The notes beneath the pieces were generated by a model, which saw only the letters and a list, made by a program, of their open reading frames with translations, did no database searches and was not told where the DNA came from. Shown piece after piece: positions 9,761 through 21,379 of a stretch of DNA of 64,000 bases; the stretch's first letter is position 1; every line of letters starts with the position of its first letter. Source of the DNA: Myrmaecium sp. VS I D KN 1 (taxonomy: Eukaryota > Ascomycota > Dothideomycetes > Valsariales > Valsariaceae); the NCBI GenBank assembly GCA_019775845.1, contig JADQAV010000007.1:682390-746389 (forward strand). The letters run 5' to 3'. The position numbers and the translations under genes are program-made.

Positions 9761-12293
9761 CTACCACCGCTCCACCATCCCCCCAAACCCATCCGACACC
9801 ATGCCATCATCAGCATCAACCCCTCCATGTCCATCCAGTCCTCCTGATCCTCTCGCCGCCACCACAGGCGCCACACTCGCGCTGCGCACCACCCCTCCCG
9901 CCGCCGCCGCCGCCACGGCCGGCTCATCCGCCGGGCCGCGCATGGCCGCCGCCATATCCACCGGCGCCGTCGCGCTGCGCATCGGTGGGCCCATGCCCTG
10001 CGGGCCGGGACCGGAGTGCCACGCGCCCGTCGATGACGGTGGCTGCGTGGTGGTGCTGGTGCTGGGGTACGCGACGGAGCTCGCGCTCATGAGGGAGTAG
10101 GCGGGGCTATTGGTGCGGTCGGGATGTTGCTGTTGTGCTTGTTGTTGCTGTTGCTGCGAACCGGGGGTGTGCACGCGTGGGTTGAACGCGACGTATCCGC
10201 CGGTGTTCTGAGGCTGCGGTTGCGGCTGCGGCGGCGGAGGAGGTGCGGCTTGCTGAGGAGCGGACAGCGGCATCGGGGTCTGGGTGCCGTAGTCGTCGAC
10301 GAGATCGGCGAGGGGCGACGCGGTGCTGCGGTCCACGGGGCTCATTTCGAAGGACTGGCCGAATTGCATGGGCGGAGAGGGCGAACGGGTGGAGAAGGGA
10401 GGGATTTGGGGGGGAGAGGCGGACAGCGGGGAAGGGCCTGTGGGACGGCGATCCAGTGGGCCGTTTAGAGAGGGTGCAGGCGAAGCCATGCGCGGTCCTG
10501 GGCCTCCAGGTCCGTTGCTCAAACCGGTGTTGGAACGCACTGGAGGTCTGTAGGGCTCGATGTTCGCAGCGTCGAAGCCGGTATTCGAACGCATCGGGGG
10601 GCCATACGGTGCGCTTGATCCCTGACTGAATCCAGTGTTTGACCGTGGAGGAGGGCCATACGGGCCACCCTGTCCCTCGTTAAACCCGGTGTTGGACCGC
10701 GGTAGAGGACCGTACGGGCCGCCTGGTCCCTCGTTGAATCCCGTATTTGACCGCGGCGGAGGACCGTAAGGAGGGCGACGGGGTCCTCCGGGCATGCCGC
10801 CAGGGCCGCTGGCAGAGCGAAGGGACTGTGCGGTGCCGGGTCTGTCCATGGAACTGAACGGACGTTCGCGTGGGTTCGTGCGCATCCGCGCGGGCGGTGC
10901 GGAAGGCGCGCGGTTGTCAAAGTAGCGGCGGTCGAGCGGAGGCAGCTGAGGCGCGGGCGACTGCGTGCGCACGGGGTCGGAGTAGCCCATGGAGCCGGCG
11001 TCGCCGAGGAGTGGAGCGTTGGAGCGGGAGCTGGCGCCGGTACCGGTGCGCGAGGGCATCGGCGGACGGCTTCCGTCGAGGGTTTCGGAAGTGTTGGTGC
11101 GGGTTGGACCGCGAAGGGTAGTGCCCGAATAAATCGAGCTGTTATCGTCATCCGCGGCCAGGACTGGCAGAGTTGGCTTTCGTAGAACTTCCTTTGCATC
11201 GACATCTGCGTTGCCCTTCTTCTTCATCGTCTTCAGAGCCTTCTCTTGCTCCTTCATTCTCTTTTTGTTTTCTTCTTCCAACGCAGCCTTGGTCTTCTTG
11301 CTGATGATTCTGTCGAGACGGGAGTCGACCTTCCTTCGGCAGTAACGGGAAAGGGTACCATCCGTGCTCGGGATGTAATGCCAGAGGAAAAGCAGATAGA
11401 GGATGATCGAGAGGAGGAGACTCAAAGCTGAGATCACCCACAGAATGAGGGTGTACAACATAGTACATAAGGTGACGGCTTGTTCTTTGTTGCTCTCGGC
11501 CAAAACCTCAATGTTGTAGAAGAACTGCTGAACACCAGAACGGCCATCTGTCGCTTCATTTGCGCCCTCGGGGATCAGGTTCGCCTGGAGTACTCCGTAC
11601 AAAGTCAAGGCATTGACGACTTGGCGAGGTCCTTCTGCGAGCACGATGCGTATAGCGGCTGAGGCAAGGTTAGCGGTTATAGCATACATACAACCTGCAT
11701 GTCATCTTGCTTACCTTTGAACTGGAAGTAGACAAAGAGAGCGATGTAATCGGTCCCCTTCTTACTCTTCGTTAATTCGGCAAAAACCAAGAACCTCCTC
11801 CAACCTCGGCCGAGGCGACCAACGCGCATACTCTGCAGGACGACGGCCAGAGGATCGAGGTAGCTTTCGGCAACGCCACCGCCACGCATGACGCGAAACG
11901 CCCGGAGAAATTCGAACCCAGCAAGGACCCAGGAAAGGATGATACACCCAGCGAAGATCCATTTGACGATGTCGAATGCGATTGGCGGGTCCAAATCACC
12001 GGTCCATTTATTGAAAGCCAGCAGGTTCACGGCCGTGAAGGTGTCGGCGACATATGCAGAAACCGTGATGCCGGAGAGGAACCACAACCACGCATACGAC
12101 AGTGGGGTCAAGCAAGACGTCGACTTGAAATCGTCAAGGTTCTGAGAACAGTTAGCCAAGGATACGAAGCGATGTGACGCATCGGAAACATCATCTGCAA
12201 GATCTCGCGTTGTAAAGGGCGGGGACTCACGATATAAGCCCATTTCCGCTGCTCGCTCACTTCTCCCTTTTCTTTATCGCCAAAACAACCCAT
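9761..12293 (-). CDS. KCH1: Kch1-type low-affinity potassium transporter, about 795 aa, three exons
   Basis: Exons (minus): 12293-12231, 12141-11715, 11658-9761; introns have GTGAGT/CAG and GTAAGC/CAG ends and keep frame. The start MGCFGDKEKGEVSEQRKWAY and then NLDDFKSTSCLTPLSYAWLW match the fungal Kch1/Prm6 family. Several membrane helices follow in the first ~300 residues, with EGPRQVVNALTLYG after the second splice. A membrane segment in exon 3 (TLCTMLYTLILWVISALSLL) is followed by a Lys-rich coiled stretch. In yeast, Kch1 carries K+ influx at the plasma membrane during pheromone response and supports calcium signalling. The C-terminal half is a long cytosolic Pro/Gly/Ser-rich tail with about five tandem units around YGPPPRSNTGF, then Gln and Ala runs. 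Such tails are typical in Pezizomycotina. Confidence 0.85.
10515..10770 (-). repeat. In-gene tandem repeat coding for about five SNTGF units
   Basis: Within the Kch1 tail, a unit of about 18-19 codons repeats five times, each carrying RSNTGF or RSNTGL preceded by Y(G/R)PP. The units differ slightly in DNA and protein, so the array is not a recent expansion. The Ser/Thr/Arg composition makes it a candidate phosphorylation platform; that is inference. Confidence 0.7.
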
Positions 12294-15061
12294 GATCTCT
12301 AAGTAGCGCAGAAGGGAAAGCCGAAAGGGGTATCAGAAGAAAAAGACTGGAAAAAAAGGAAGATGGCAATGAGTAAGGAAATCAAGGAGATCCAGTCCGG
12401 CTGGCTTTTGCGATCGTGACTGCGTGCGTCCAGGCCTCGGTCGGGATCCAAAAAAAATGAGTGACTATGCGCAGAGCAGTCAAAAGATGACCGCGCAACC
12501 GTACTGGGGAGTTTTCCTCTAGTTACGGCAGCTTCTCAACAGAGCCAGCTGTTGACCGCCCAGCGGGATTTTGCTTGTCGAGGAGATAGCGAAGGCGGGG
12601 AGCGAGTGTTCGTAGTAGCGACGACGACAAGAGGCGGATTATGAAAAGGAAAGACACGTCGACGGAAAGGAACGAGCGAGCGCTCCGTGTAAGGGGGGAT
12701 TGCGGTCCGTGAGCGGCTATGGTGCAGATGTTGGAATGTGCATTCTGCGACTTGGGCGCTTGGTACGGTCGGAATGGGGCGCGAGAGGTTTGATAGGCGC
12801 GCTCTGTGGGAAGGAGGCCTGGCGGACAATCTCGAAGTAATGAAGATGTAGGCGACGTGGTGACCGATTGACGTCAGGAAGGATGGGCGTGGTTTGGAGA
12901 GGCGCTCGTGTGCCTTTGTGTGCGACGGGAGAAGATGAAAGAGCGGATTGTTTGGTGAAGCGGCGACGTGAAAGAGAATTCGGCTTGAGCGATACAATGA
13001 GAGGGGGACTGGCCAAGTCTTCTTTCAAAGCTCCGATAAGGTTAAGGAGCGGGCGGTCGGCAAGCAGACAAGGACGCAAAGAGAGCGGGCTGAGGTGTCA
13101 AAGCCGTCGCATTGATGCAGCAGGAGCCAGTGATAGGCAAAGGACGGTCGATGTTGTTGGAGGACAATTGGTCGCGACGGTCTCGGCAGAGGGAAAAGCG
13201 AGGGTCCTGGGAGGGCCTTGGCCGCGACCCCTCAGGCAGTGGCGGCCAGGGGAGCCTCCCAGTGCCTCCCAGTGCCTCCCAGTGCCTCCCACTCCTCCGC
13301 ACGCTGCCCGTCCCGCAACGCAAGCCGTTTGAGACCCTGGCCGTCCCCGACCAATCATGAACCCGGAAGCTCGGGGACCGGCTGCTGGAACCTCGCCCGC
13401 TAGTCCTGTTCCTGACCTGGACTCCTGTGTACGAAGTATTCTCTACCTATACAAATGGAGATACGTACAGTAGTAACGGCGCGTACAGAAGAGCACGGTA
13501 CCTCTCCGCTAAACCTCGTTCTCTTTCCTCCCATTCAACCACTGGCTCTCATACTCCGTCCTCTCAACCGACGCATCAAGAAGTGGAAGCAGCCGTGATC
13601 CGAAACGGCAATGCCGTGCTCCGACAACCCTGTGGTACCAGCGCCTACACACGCATTGTACTCCGAAGGAACCATGATAAACAGACGCCCAAACGCCCCA
13701 CATACCGTCATTTCGGCGGTACTGCTTTCAGTCCATCATCTCGCTGAGCTCCCACGTGGTCATTGCGATGAAAGGAAAAGGAAGGAAGATGCGAAGGAAC
13801 GTAAATGAACCATACGGATGTTCCGACACCGAACATATTCAGATAACGTCCTTTCTCTTCGGGTTCACTCCCGTCGGCGAAGAGGACGACGCTTCCAAAC
13901 TCCACGGCATCTAACACCAAAACCATCCCAGCATTCCATGCCATCCCTCAGCCTCATAACCAGCCACAACCGACGGCCTCCACAAGAAGCCCCCTTTTCA
14001 GCCTCGCCGATCCGGCACAGCCCTCCCGACGACACCGCCCACCCGACCTCCTCATTCATGCAAGTCATACTTACATACGCACAGCGTCATCCACATACAT
14101 ATCCGACTGAAGGACTCCCAGTGCCCGCGGCGGGCGAATGCGGCTTTCAACAGGGGTTGGTTGCAATTCGTATGTATGTATGTACTCCCCCCTCGCCCGA
14201 CCGACCTGATACCGGATACCTGCATATGGTACTGCTGTATCCGTCAAGATTATCCATGCATCTTAAGGGGAACTTGTTTGCTTCCCGTTTCTCGGCGGAG
14301 GATATAGTGAGGGTGGAATGGCAGGGTAGGTATGTATCAATTCCCCGCCTTTGCAGGCCTGTTGTCGGGCTGTGGGGCTCCATTGTTCGCCCTTTTGATA
14401 TCCGCCTTGTTTCGCTTTGGTCTGGTTGTTGTTTCTTTCCGTGTGGGCTTGTGTGTCTCGGCTTTTAGGTGTTGGTTGTTAGATCGCTATATCTAGTTTC
14501 GGAATGAAACATCGGGTGGTTTTTTCCCTCTCTCTCTCTCTTTCTCTGTTTTTCTCTTTTTTTCCAATTCCTCTTTCTGTCAGTTGGTCAGTCTGTCAGC
14601 TTTCTCTTTGCTTTCCCTTTTCTTTCGACGGAGTAAAGGGAGCTGAGATGGGATTCCGAACATTGCGACCCCGGAATGCTCTTAGATAGACCTGTTGTAA
14701 GTCTCGATCCCCCAGATGCTCTGCTCATCCCCCAGTCATCCTACTCCAAAGACCTCCAAGCGAGGGAAACAGATGAAAAGTAATGATTTGAACTTTTTTT
14801 TTTTTTTGATTCCGTTCTGAACCTATCATTCTAGATGATCCCATCTATACAATATGCCGCACCATACCGGGGTGGCAGTGGATCGTGGTTCCGGATCTAG
14901 GGTTTGCTGCTAGCTCGCAGGGCCCTTTCGTGAAAAGAAAATAAAGAAAAGAAGGCAAAAATGCAGCCAAAAACCCAAAACATGGTATCAACTCCGATCC
15001 CAATGCGCTCAACAATCCCGCTCCCCTCCATCACCGACGACGCTCCTCCGCCTCCTCCATC
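12294..15061. other. Gene-poor intergenic region
   Basis: About 2.8 kb upstream of the Kch1-like gene. Homopolymer A runs at 12,330-12,460, a three-copy 10-bp tandem repeat at 13,261-13,290 and a CT microsatellite at about 14,526-14,545 are visible. Reading frames here are short, overlap on both strands and show no family resemblance. No tRNA-like structure was recognised. Confidence 0.45.
13252..13290. repeat. Short tandem repeat, unit AGTGCCTCCC
   Basis: Three perfect 10-bp units at 13,261-13,290, with a partial unit just before (13,252-13,260). No associated gene; likely a slippage product. Confidence 0.85.
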
Positions 15062-15247
15062 TCAGTGATCAAAAGCGAGGTCCATCATCAAGGTCATGAC
15101 CTCGCCGACGTCGAGGGTGCGGTCGGCGGCGCCGACGGCGGCGAGCTGCGCGGGCGTCATGGACGTGACCTCCCAGGCGGCGTGGTCGGCGCGGGCGGCC
15201 GAGGGCGGGCCCAGGCCGTCCCAGGCGATGACGAGGGGTTTGAAGAG
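15062..15247 (-). other. In-frame open extension after the TGA of the small membrane protein gene
   Basis: Sixty-one sense codons follow the first TGA without interruption and end at a second TGA. The peptide begins LFKPLVIAWDGLGPP, continues with AWEVTSMTPAQLAAVGAADR and ends MTLMMDLAFDH. Almost every codon ends in C or G, as in the exons before it. The C-terminus is not a peroxisomal PTS1. It is recorded separately because its translation is uncertain. Confidence 0.5.
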
Positions 15248-15564
15248 TCAGATGCCGGTGCGCTTGAGCACGGCGGAGGCGACGAAGGGCCAGCCGAGGA
15301 GGGTGGCGGCGACGGGGACGTACCTGGGAAGAGGAGGGAAGAAGATGTTAGTCGGGAGGAAGGTGGAGGGAGGGTGGGAAGGGGAAAAACTTACCAGACC
15401 ATGGTGCGCGCGAGCTTGGTGGCGTAGAAGGAGGCGGCGTGGGGGTGCTCCGGGAGGGAGGCGGGGTAGCGGCCGTGCGGGTGGGCTTCCGAGAGGTAGG
15501 TCCGCATGTTGCGGGCGAAGGTGCGGCGGAAGGTGGCGCGGACGGGAGCGGTGAAGGCGGACAT
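15248..15564 (-). CDS. Small predicted membrane protein, 81 aa to the first stop, one intron; frame open beyond the stop
   Basis: Exons 15564-15395 and 15323-15248; the intron has donor GTAAGT and acceptor CAG and restores a Trp codon. The protein has an Arg-rich N-terminus (MSAFTAPVRATFRRTFARN), then HPHGRYPASLPEHPHAASFY, then one hydrophobic segment YVPVAATLLGWPFVASAVL across the splice, ending KRTGI. The basic start would fit a mitochondrial protein, but that is inference and I do not recognise the family. After the TGA at 15250-15248 the same frame stays open for 61 codons to the next TGA at 15064-15062, with strong C/G at third positions. So either the gene is truncated by a recent nonsense change (TGG to TGA is the simplest guess), or the stop (TGA followed by C) is read through, or a weakly spliced intron removes it. 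Confidence 0.55.
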
Positions 15565-17352
15565 GATTGGTTGTTTTGGGTTGGATTATTGAGAGGAGGT
15601 TGGTTTATGTGTGTTTTATTGTACACTCGTCAAGTCGTTATGGGAGAGGAGAGGAAATGGGTATCCCGGTTGGTGTGGAGTGGAGTGGAGTAGTGGAGGC
15701 TTTGGGTTTGTGAGTGGAGTTGGTTGTGTTGCTGTTGCTGTTGCTGTTTGCTTGCAAGGCTGTGGATGATGGGAGAGGAGAAAGCAGTTGGGTGATGCAG
15801 GCATGCGGGTTATATACAGGTTACATGGCGATGTTAGTGACGGAGAGTCACGGCGAGCAGCGTGGGTGAGCATGCCCGAAAGCGGAAGGTCGAGCATGGT
15901 CCTGGACGTCCATCTCACCTGAGATCCCGGTCGAGTAGGCGTGGGAAGGCGTGGAAGGTTGATCGGCCAGGCAGCTTTGGGCTGCTGGACACCCGAAATT
16001 AGGCGAGTCTGCAGGTCGTGTCAGGAGAGACGGGAGTAGCGGGAGTAGCGGGAGAGGCGCGGGGAAAGCAGTAAGGTAAGCGCAGGCGAGATTGCCGTGA
16101 AGGAAACCAGCGAAACGAAACGGCCTGGCGGACCAGTAAGGAGCGTGCGGAAAACATGCGGAGAAGGCGTCAGCAAGGCGATCTTGCCCGATCCGAGGGG
16201 CCGGCTGACAGCTTGGTCGGACAGCCTGTTCGTGCCTTGTCCTGCCTCGTCCTGCCTCGTCCTGCCCTCTCGTGCTTGTGGGGTGATGCGAGCGGCCGTG
16301 TGGTGTGAGACGAGCGAGATCCGGCGGTGATTGGCCGTCCTGGTTGGCCCTGGCCTCGGCTCGTCGTGGTTCGCCTCGGTTCGTGGGGGCCGGAAGCCGC
16401 CGACGACCGTCCGTGCACACACGAGTCTGGAACCACCATCAGGAGACACGAACGCCTCAGGCATCAGTTGTCGGGAATCCTTCGTCAGGCATCCTTCGTC
16501 AGGCATCTCTCATGCTTCCCAACTTCACTCAACCCTGACTCTTCCAGCAGCTCGTGCCTGTCCGTCCTCGATGGCTTCCCGGACGGCTTCCTTCGACTGA
16601 TATCGACTCTCCGTGAGACTGTAACTGGACTCCAGATGGGACATGTCGACCAGCTGTGTCCTTCGACGCGGCGCGGTGGTAGCAGAAGATGGCTCTGCCT
16701 CTGCTACACACCCTTCGTGAGGGGGTGTGTCCCTCGCCGCTACATCGTGATGACAGACGGGCGAGGTCCTCCACCCCCCGAACGGTAATGACAGTGAACA
16801 GAAGAACGAAGATACGTTGACAGCGTAAATTCCAGTCAAAGAGGGGGCCTTGGGAGAGGGACCTTAATATACCTCCTCCCAGTGACCCGCGGCGGTGGTC
16901 GAGCAGGACAGGTACAGGACATGTGGTACGTTACTCAGAAGGGCAGTCAGGTAACATAGCACCGAAACAAGCATGATCTCTGCATTCCTCCTGTCCACTA
17001 TTAGCCAATCGTTTTCGTTCATCTATCAACGTCCGTTGTGCGGCCGCCTGTTTCCAAACGCTTGATTGGATAGACCAGGTCGTTTCCGGCATATCTGATC
17101 ACCCTCAGGGTATCATGTTACTTTCCTCGCATGTCTCCGCTGTCCACCGCATGGCAGGCGGGGCGAGGGACGGGAAGGGCCGTCGCGCAACCGCTGCTGG
17201 CAGGCGGAGTCTCCTTCATTTAGGGCGATAACACAGACCTGGATACGTCGGCAACCCCCAGGAAAGACCTGTCAGCCCTGGGAGATGTTTCCCGAGGGTT
17301 TCCCAGGTGGTTTGACCTCGGCACCGACCGCGCCGATGTTTCTTCGTCAAGA

Positions 17353-17359
17353 TATAAGG
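17353..17359 (+). promoter_or_regulatory. Putative TATA box (TATAAGG)
   Basis: TATAAGG is followed 25-45 bp later by TTCGATTCTCTCTCG, a pyrimidine-rich context typical of fungal transcription starts. A reverse CCAAT (ATTGG) lies about 290 bp upstream near 17,065. Together they suggest a promoter reading into the pyrimidine-skewed tract. There is no experimental support. Confidence 0.3.
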
Positions 17360-17394
17360 ATCTGACCACCCTCGTTCGATTCTCTCTCGATTCC

Positions 17395-20200
17395 TAGCAC
17401 TTCACCCCCTTGTGCGATCCCACTTCCTTCGGACCGCATCCATGCTACCATATTGAGCATCCAAATCTTCCCATGATCTACCCACTCGGTCGTTTCTCTC
17501 TCCCGACTTTGCCAGCTCCCGAGAGATTTTCAGGTTTCCGGGCTCGTTTTTCCTGGATCTCATGCGATACTTCGGCACATTCCTCCAGATCACAGCCGAC
17601 AATTGCTCCACCTCACCCTGCTCCCTATCGAATTCGGTCGAACATGGACTTCAGTCTCCGAAACCCGATCCTCTCATACGGACCGGGCCTTTCCGCCGTC
17701 TCCGCACCTCGCCGCTTTCCTGCCCGCTCGTCTCCTGACCCCAGACTTCACCCCGATCTTTCCCCAGGCTCTCCCCAGATTGTCTCCTCCGCTTCCCCGA
17801 TTTCCGCCTACTGTACCGGAAACTTCCCGCCTTTGACATGAACGCCAATACCATCTCCTGAGTGTCGTTGCTTGCTGGCTATCGTCTGCTGAGCCTGTCG
17901 CTATTGTCTGCTGATAACTAGGCTCACACCGAGCCCGAACGAACTCCTTCCGTTTTTCGCCTTTCGTCCGTCCCGAGCCATGGAGGCTCACTCCCCGTAT
18001 CCGCGCGAACCCGCATGTTGCCGAGAAAACTCGACTTTTGTCATTCGAATGACCGAGAGAGCTCCTGCTCTACCCGTGAATTTCCTCCTTGAACCGGCTT
18101 TCACCTTCCCTCCCTTCCGAACTCCAGCTTTACCCGACGATATCTGCTGACTTGGGAACGACCAATCTCCCCGATATCTTCCGTTTCTCTTACAATATCG
18201 CCCGAAAGACTCCGGAGAACCAAGATATCACCACCAACTCTCCTGACAATGTATTCCTTCCGAAGGTATCCCGCGGGAAGTCTCTCCGCCATGTCATGTT
18301 GTCACCGGTAACGGTCCGCTAGCCGCCGATAACCGCCTCCGGGTCCCTTCAGAAGCAACGGGCCGTACCGCAGTTTACGTCGAACCGAGCGAAATCGTCC
18401 GCCACCTCGGGTACGTCCGTCGTCAATGCTCCGCTGTCTCCGATAGTTTCCGTCAACCGAGTTTTCTTCGCTCGTCTTATGGCATGATATTCGGAAGTAA
18501 CGCACCCTCTTATCAAACCGAGGACTACTACACCTGAACGGTCTGAAGGAAGATACCGGGCCGTTTCACCGAGAAAATGTTCCGTATCTTCTGATATCTC
18601 TTCTCAAGCCGAAGCTACCCTGGGATTGCCGCCATCGCTCGTTCTATCCTCACCAACCGAACTTCTCGGGAATTCCCTTCCCATACCTTCGCCGGGAGAA
18701 CTGTCGGAGTACGTACTCCGAAAGCACCGGCATGCGCCGAATGCCGCCTACCTTCGGCACCCGGTAAAAGCCGCGGTCATGTCGCCTTGCCTCCGTAAGC
18801 CGACATATGGATCTTTAGCGAATGCTTCTCCGCATCTCTGCAATCCGAATCCGTTCCATGGGCTCCCGCATGTTACCGTTGCATCTCCTGATATTCCGTT
18901 CCGCTATCCATTTTCTGACGACTACCCTCAATCCCGCACGCATGTTCCGTATCACACGACAAATCCCTTTCTCCGAACCGCTTAGCATCGGTCACCTCCG
19001 CAACTCCGCACCCCGGATTAACCGTCGTTCCCCTCCTGATCTTATGGCATAACGACGTCTTAACTCCGGTTTTCCCTCTAGACTCGCGTTAACGACCGGC
19101 CTGCCCATCTGTCGTGAACATCCCATAGCCGACACCCCACCAGAATCTCCAGTCTATCATGTCAACGTCACAAGATCTTCCTCGACATCTTCTCCGCGTT
19201 TCCGGCGAACGAATGCTCCGTGCCTTCCGTATCTGTTGACCCCGGGTAGTCCCTGCTCCTCCGGAGTTTCCCCAAATTATCCTCCGCGTTTCCGTTGAGC
19301 ATGCTCCGTGTCGCCTGGTACCGGTCCTATTCCGTATCAATCCTTGCTTCAAGAGCTCCTCAGCTGCACGGGGCCTGAATCACTTTCATTTCCTTCGTAG
19401 TCTCTCGCTTTGTTTATCTGCTTTTCTAATCCAACTCACCTTAACAGCCCCGTCCGACCTCGCCTCCGAGAAGCTGCATCTACTTTACACGACCATCCGA
19501 GTTCATCCGCACTGCCCTCGGAACCGCCCACCGAGAACTGCCTAGAACCAGAATGCCCTTACGTTTTTCCGGCTCGTCCTCGCCAACTACCCGACATTCC
19601 GCATACTTATGTACAACGCCCTCCACCGCTTCTGCACCCACCAACGTCTAGGAACCCTTCTTCGCTTCCTCATATACCATCTTTTATTCTTTCCAAATCC
19701 TCTCAAATCTGTCTTCTGTTCTTCTGTTTTTCCCCATCACCGATCTCGATCCCTAAGTCCCCTTGATTAGTGCCCCGGCTCCCCTTACCTTCGCGCTCCC
19801 ACAACCTTTCAACATGAAGGTCCGAACTCGCGTCATCCTCTATCCCCCAGCCTCCGCTCATAGAAATATGTGTACACCGGTATTCCTGTCATTCTCAGAT
19901 CCTTTGCAGCCCGCGTCCTGGCTCCTCGCTAGCATCAGTCCCTTTTTCCTTTCGGTCGGGTGGAATCATTTAACGTCGTCTCTCGAAGTCCCTTAAGATG
20001 CCGCAGTTGATCCAATGCCCTGGACAAAGCCCTCGTATGCATCATACGCTTCCAAAGGAACCTGTCTCTCCCAAATCGTTCGGTATTAAAGCGAAGGGCC
20101 GAAAAGGAAAAGGTATATACAGGTCGAACGAGCTGCTTTCTTCTCCCCGGAGCCATGAGTGAGGCGTCCTGCAGCTTTCTCAGCAAGTAAGTCAGTCAGG
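17395..20200 (+). other. Pyrimidine-skewed non-coding tract; possible long ncRNA or leader transcript
   Basis: For about 2.5-3 kb the plus strand is persistently rich in C and T, with TTCCG and CTCCG words recurring. No long open frame exists on either strand. The skew begins just after a TATA box. Sustained one-strand pyrimidine excess is common in fungal 5' leaders, so the tract may be a transcribed non-coding RNA or a long leader. A pair of roughly 30-bp near-repeats occurs at 19,192-19,222 and 19,282-19,310. There is no conserved RNA family that I recognise. Confidence 0.3.
19192..19310. repeat. Pair of direct near-repeats about 90 bp apart
   Basis: CTCCGCGTTTCCG at 19,192-19,204 recurs at 19,282-19,294. 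ATGCTCCGTG follows each, at 19,213-19,222 and 19,301-19,310. Spacing within the copies differs by two bases. Confidence 0.6.
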
Positions 20201-21379
20201 TTTTTTCCCCCTCTCTTTTTCTTTTAAGTTTTTTTTTATTACCTTTCTTTCTCTCTGTTCCTTTGCTTTTGCTTTCGAACCGCGTAGTTTTTTAGTTCGC
20301 TCCTACTCTCGGGCGCGCCATCAAGCGAAAAAAAAGGTTAAGGTGGATAAACGAATGGGAAAGGAAAGGCAAACGACGGGAAGTGAAAAGGGTGTAGTGG
20401 TAATCGCATGCGTGGATGATGCGGGATCTGTATGTAGCTGGTGTAGTTTGGTAGCTGAACTGAAATTCCAAGCACATATTACTCATCGTGTTTCTGCTAA
20501 TTTACATATAGTCCTATGGTGATTTTCTTATTTCACTCCCTCCTCCGGCTGACCTCAAGTGGCGGAAGTGGGCCGAAATAACTTCCGCCCCCCGCCCCGC
20601 CACGGCCCGTTCCGCGCGGCTGCACGCCCGTCCGGGTAGGGACGGTAGGCAAGTTCCGCAGGTAAGTTCCGCGGGGCGGAAGGTGCCTCCGCGCTGACGT
20701 CATCTTTCTTGCTGCACGTGCGGCTGGGGGCGGAATGGTGAGTGGGTTTAGGAGTTTTCGATTTCCTGGTTGTGGGGTTGGCTGCTGGCCTAATCGTGGC
20801 TGCTCACTTTGCTTTCTCAAAAGGGGACTTGGCTAGGTAAAGTACAGGAGACACAGCGGGGAACTGGCAAGAATGGCGTGCGGGTTGAGGCGGGTATCAC
20901 ACCACGATGGAGCGAGATCACTGTAGATGAGAGATGCACAGCAGAGGCAATGGATTGATGTCCTTCATTTGAATTTGGTCCCCAAGTCGACACCAGCGAC
21001 TGTGGTTCTTCAGTGCTACTCTCCTGGAAGAGAGGGCGAAGGTGAATATTAAGAGTGAGCTTTTTTCTTTGGGTGAATAATGGTAAATGAGAAAAAGTAA
21101 TAGAGAGAAGAAAGAGAAGTGATGATGGCTCGTCGGCCCCAAGCGTTTTTCGTTGATGAGGGTCCTAAAACACTCCTCAGATAGAGGCCCTTTGTGGAAC
21201 AGGGGGACAAAATAGCGTAACGGCAAAGGAAAGAAGAACGCGAGCAATATATTGGGTATCTCGGAAGGGAAACCGGAAGGACTGTAGTGGCGGGTAACGA
21301 TAAGCGGTGGCGATTACAGCCGCTCAGCGCCGGTCGAAAGAGCGTAGAGGACAATGGGAAGGCAGCAGCGGTTGCGAAT

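Larger units (their letters stand above)
15565..21379. other. Long gene-poor region (5.8 kb)
   Basis: No protein gene can be supported. Within it: GT-rich and CTG-type short repeats at 15,690-15,760; imperfect CCTCGTCCTG repeats at 16,235-16,270; TCAGGCATC repeats at 16,457-16,506; the pyrimidine-skewed tract described separately; and T-rich stretches at 20,200-20,330. Open frames of up to about 190 codons occur, but they overlap on both strands and lack recognisable domains. Confidence 0.45.

Noticed and set aside
12868-14468. Several frames of 100-216 codons in the 12.3-15 kb region
   Set aside because: They overlap on both strands, show no domain or codon pattern, and sit among simple repeats.
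16021-16788. Overlapping frames of 150-190 codons on both strands
   Set aside because: Repetitive CCTCGTCCTG and TCAGGCATC words keep several frames open by composition; the peptides are Arg/Pro/Ser-rich without structure.
17410-17841. 143-codon frame at the start of the pyrimidine-skewed tract
   Set aside because: Ser/Pro-rich composition follows from the C/T skew; no homologous pattern and no convincing splice partners.
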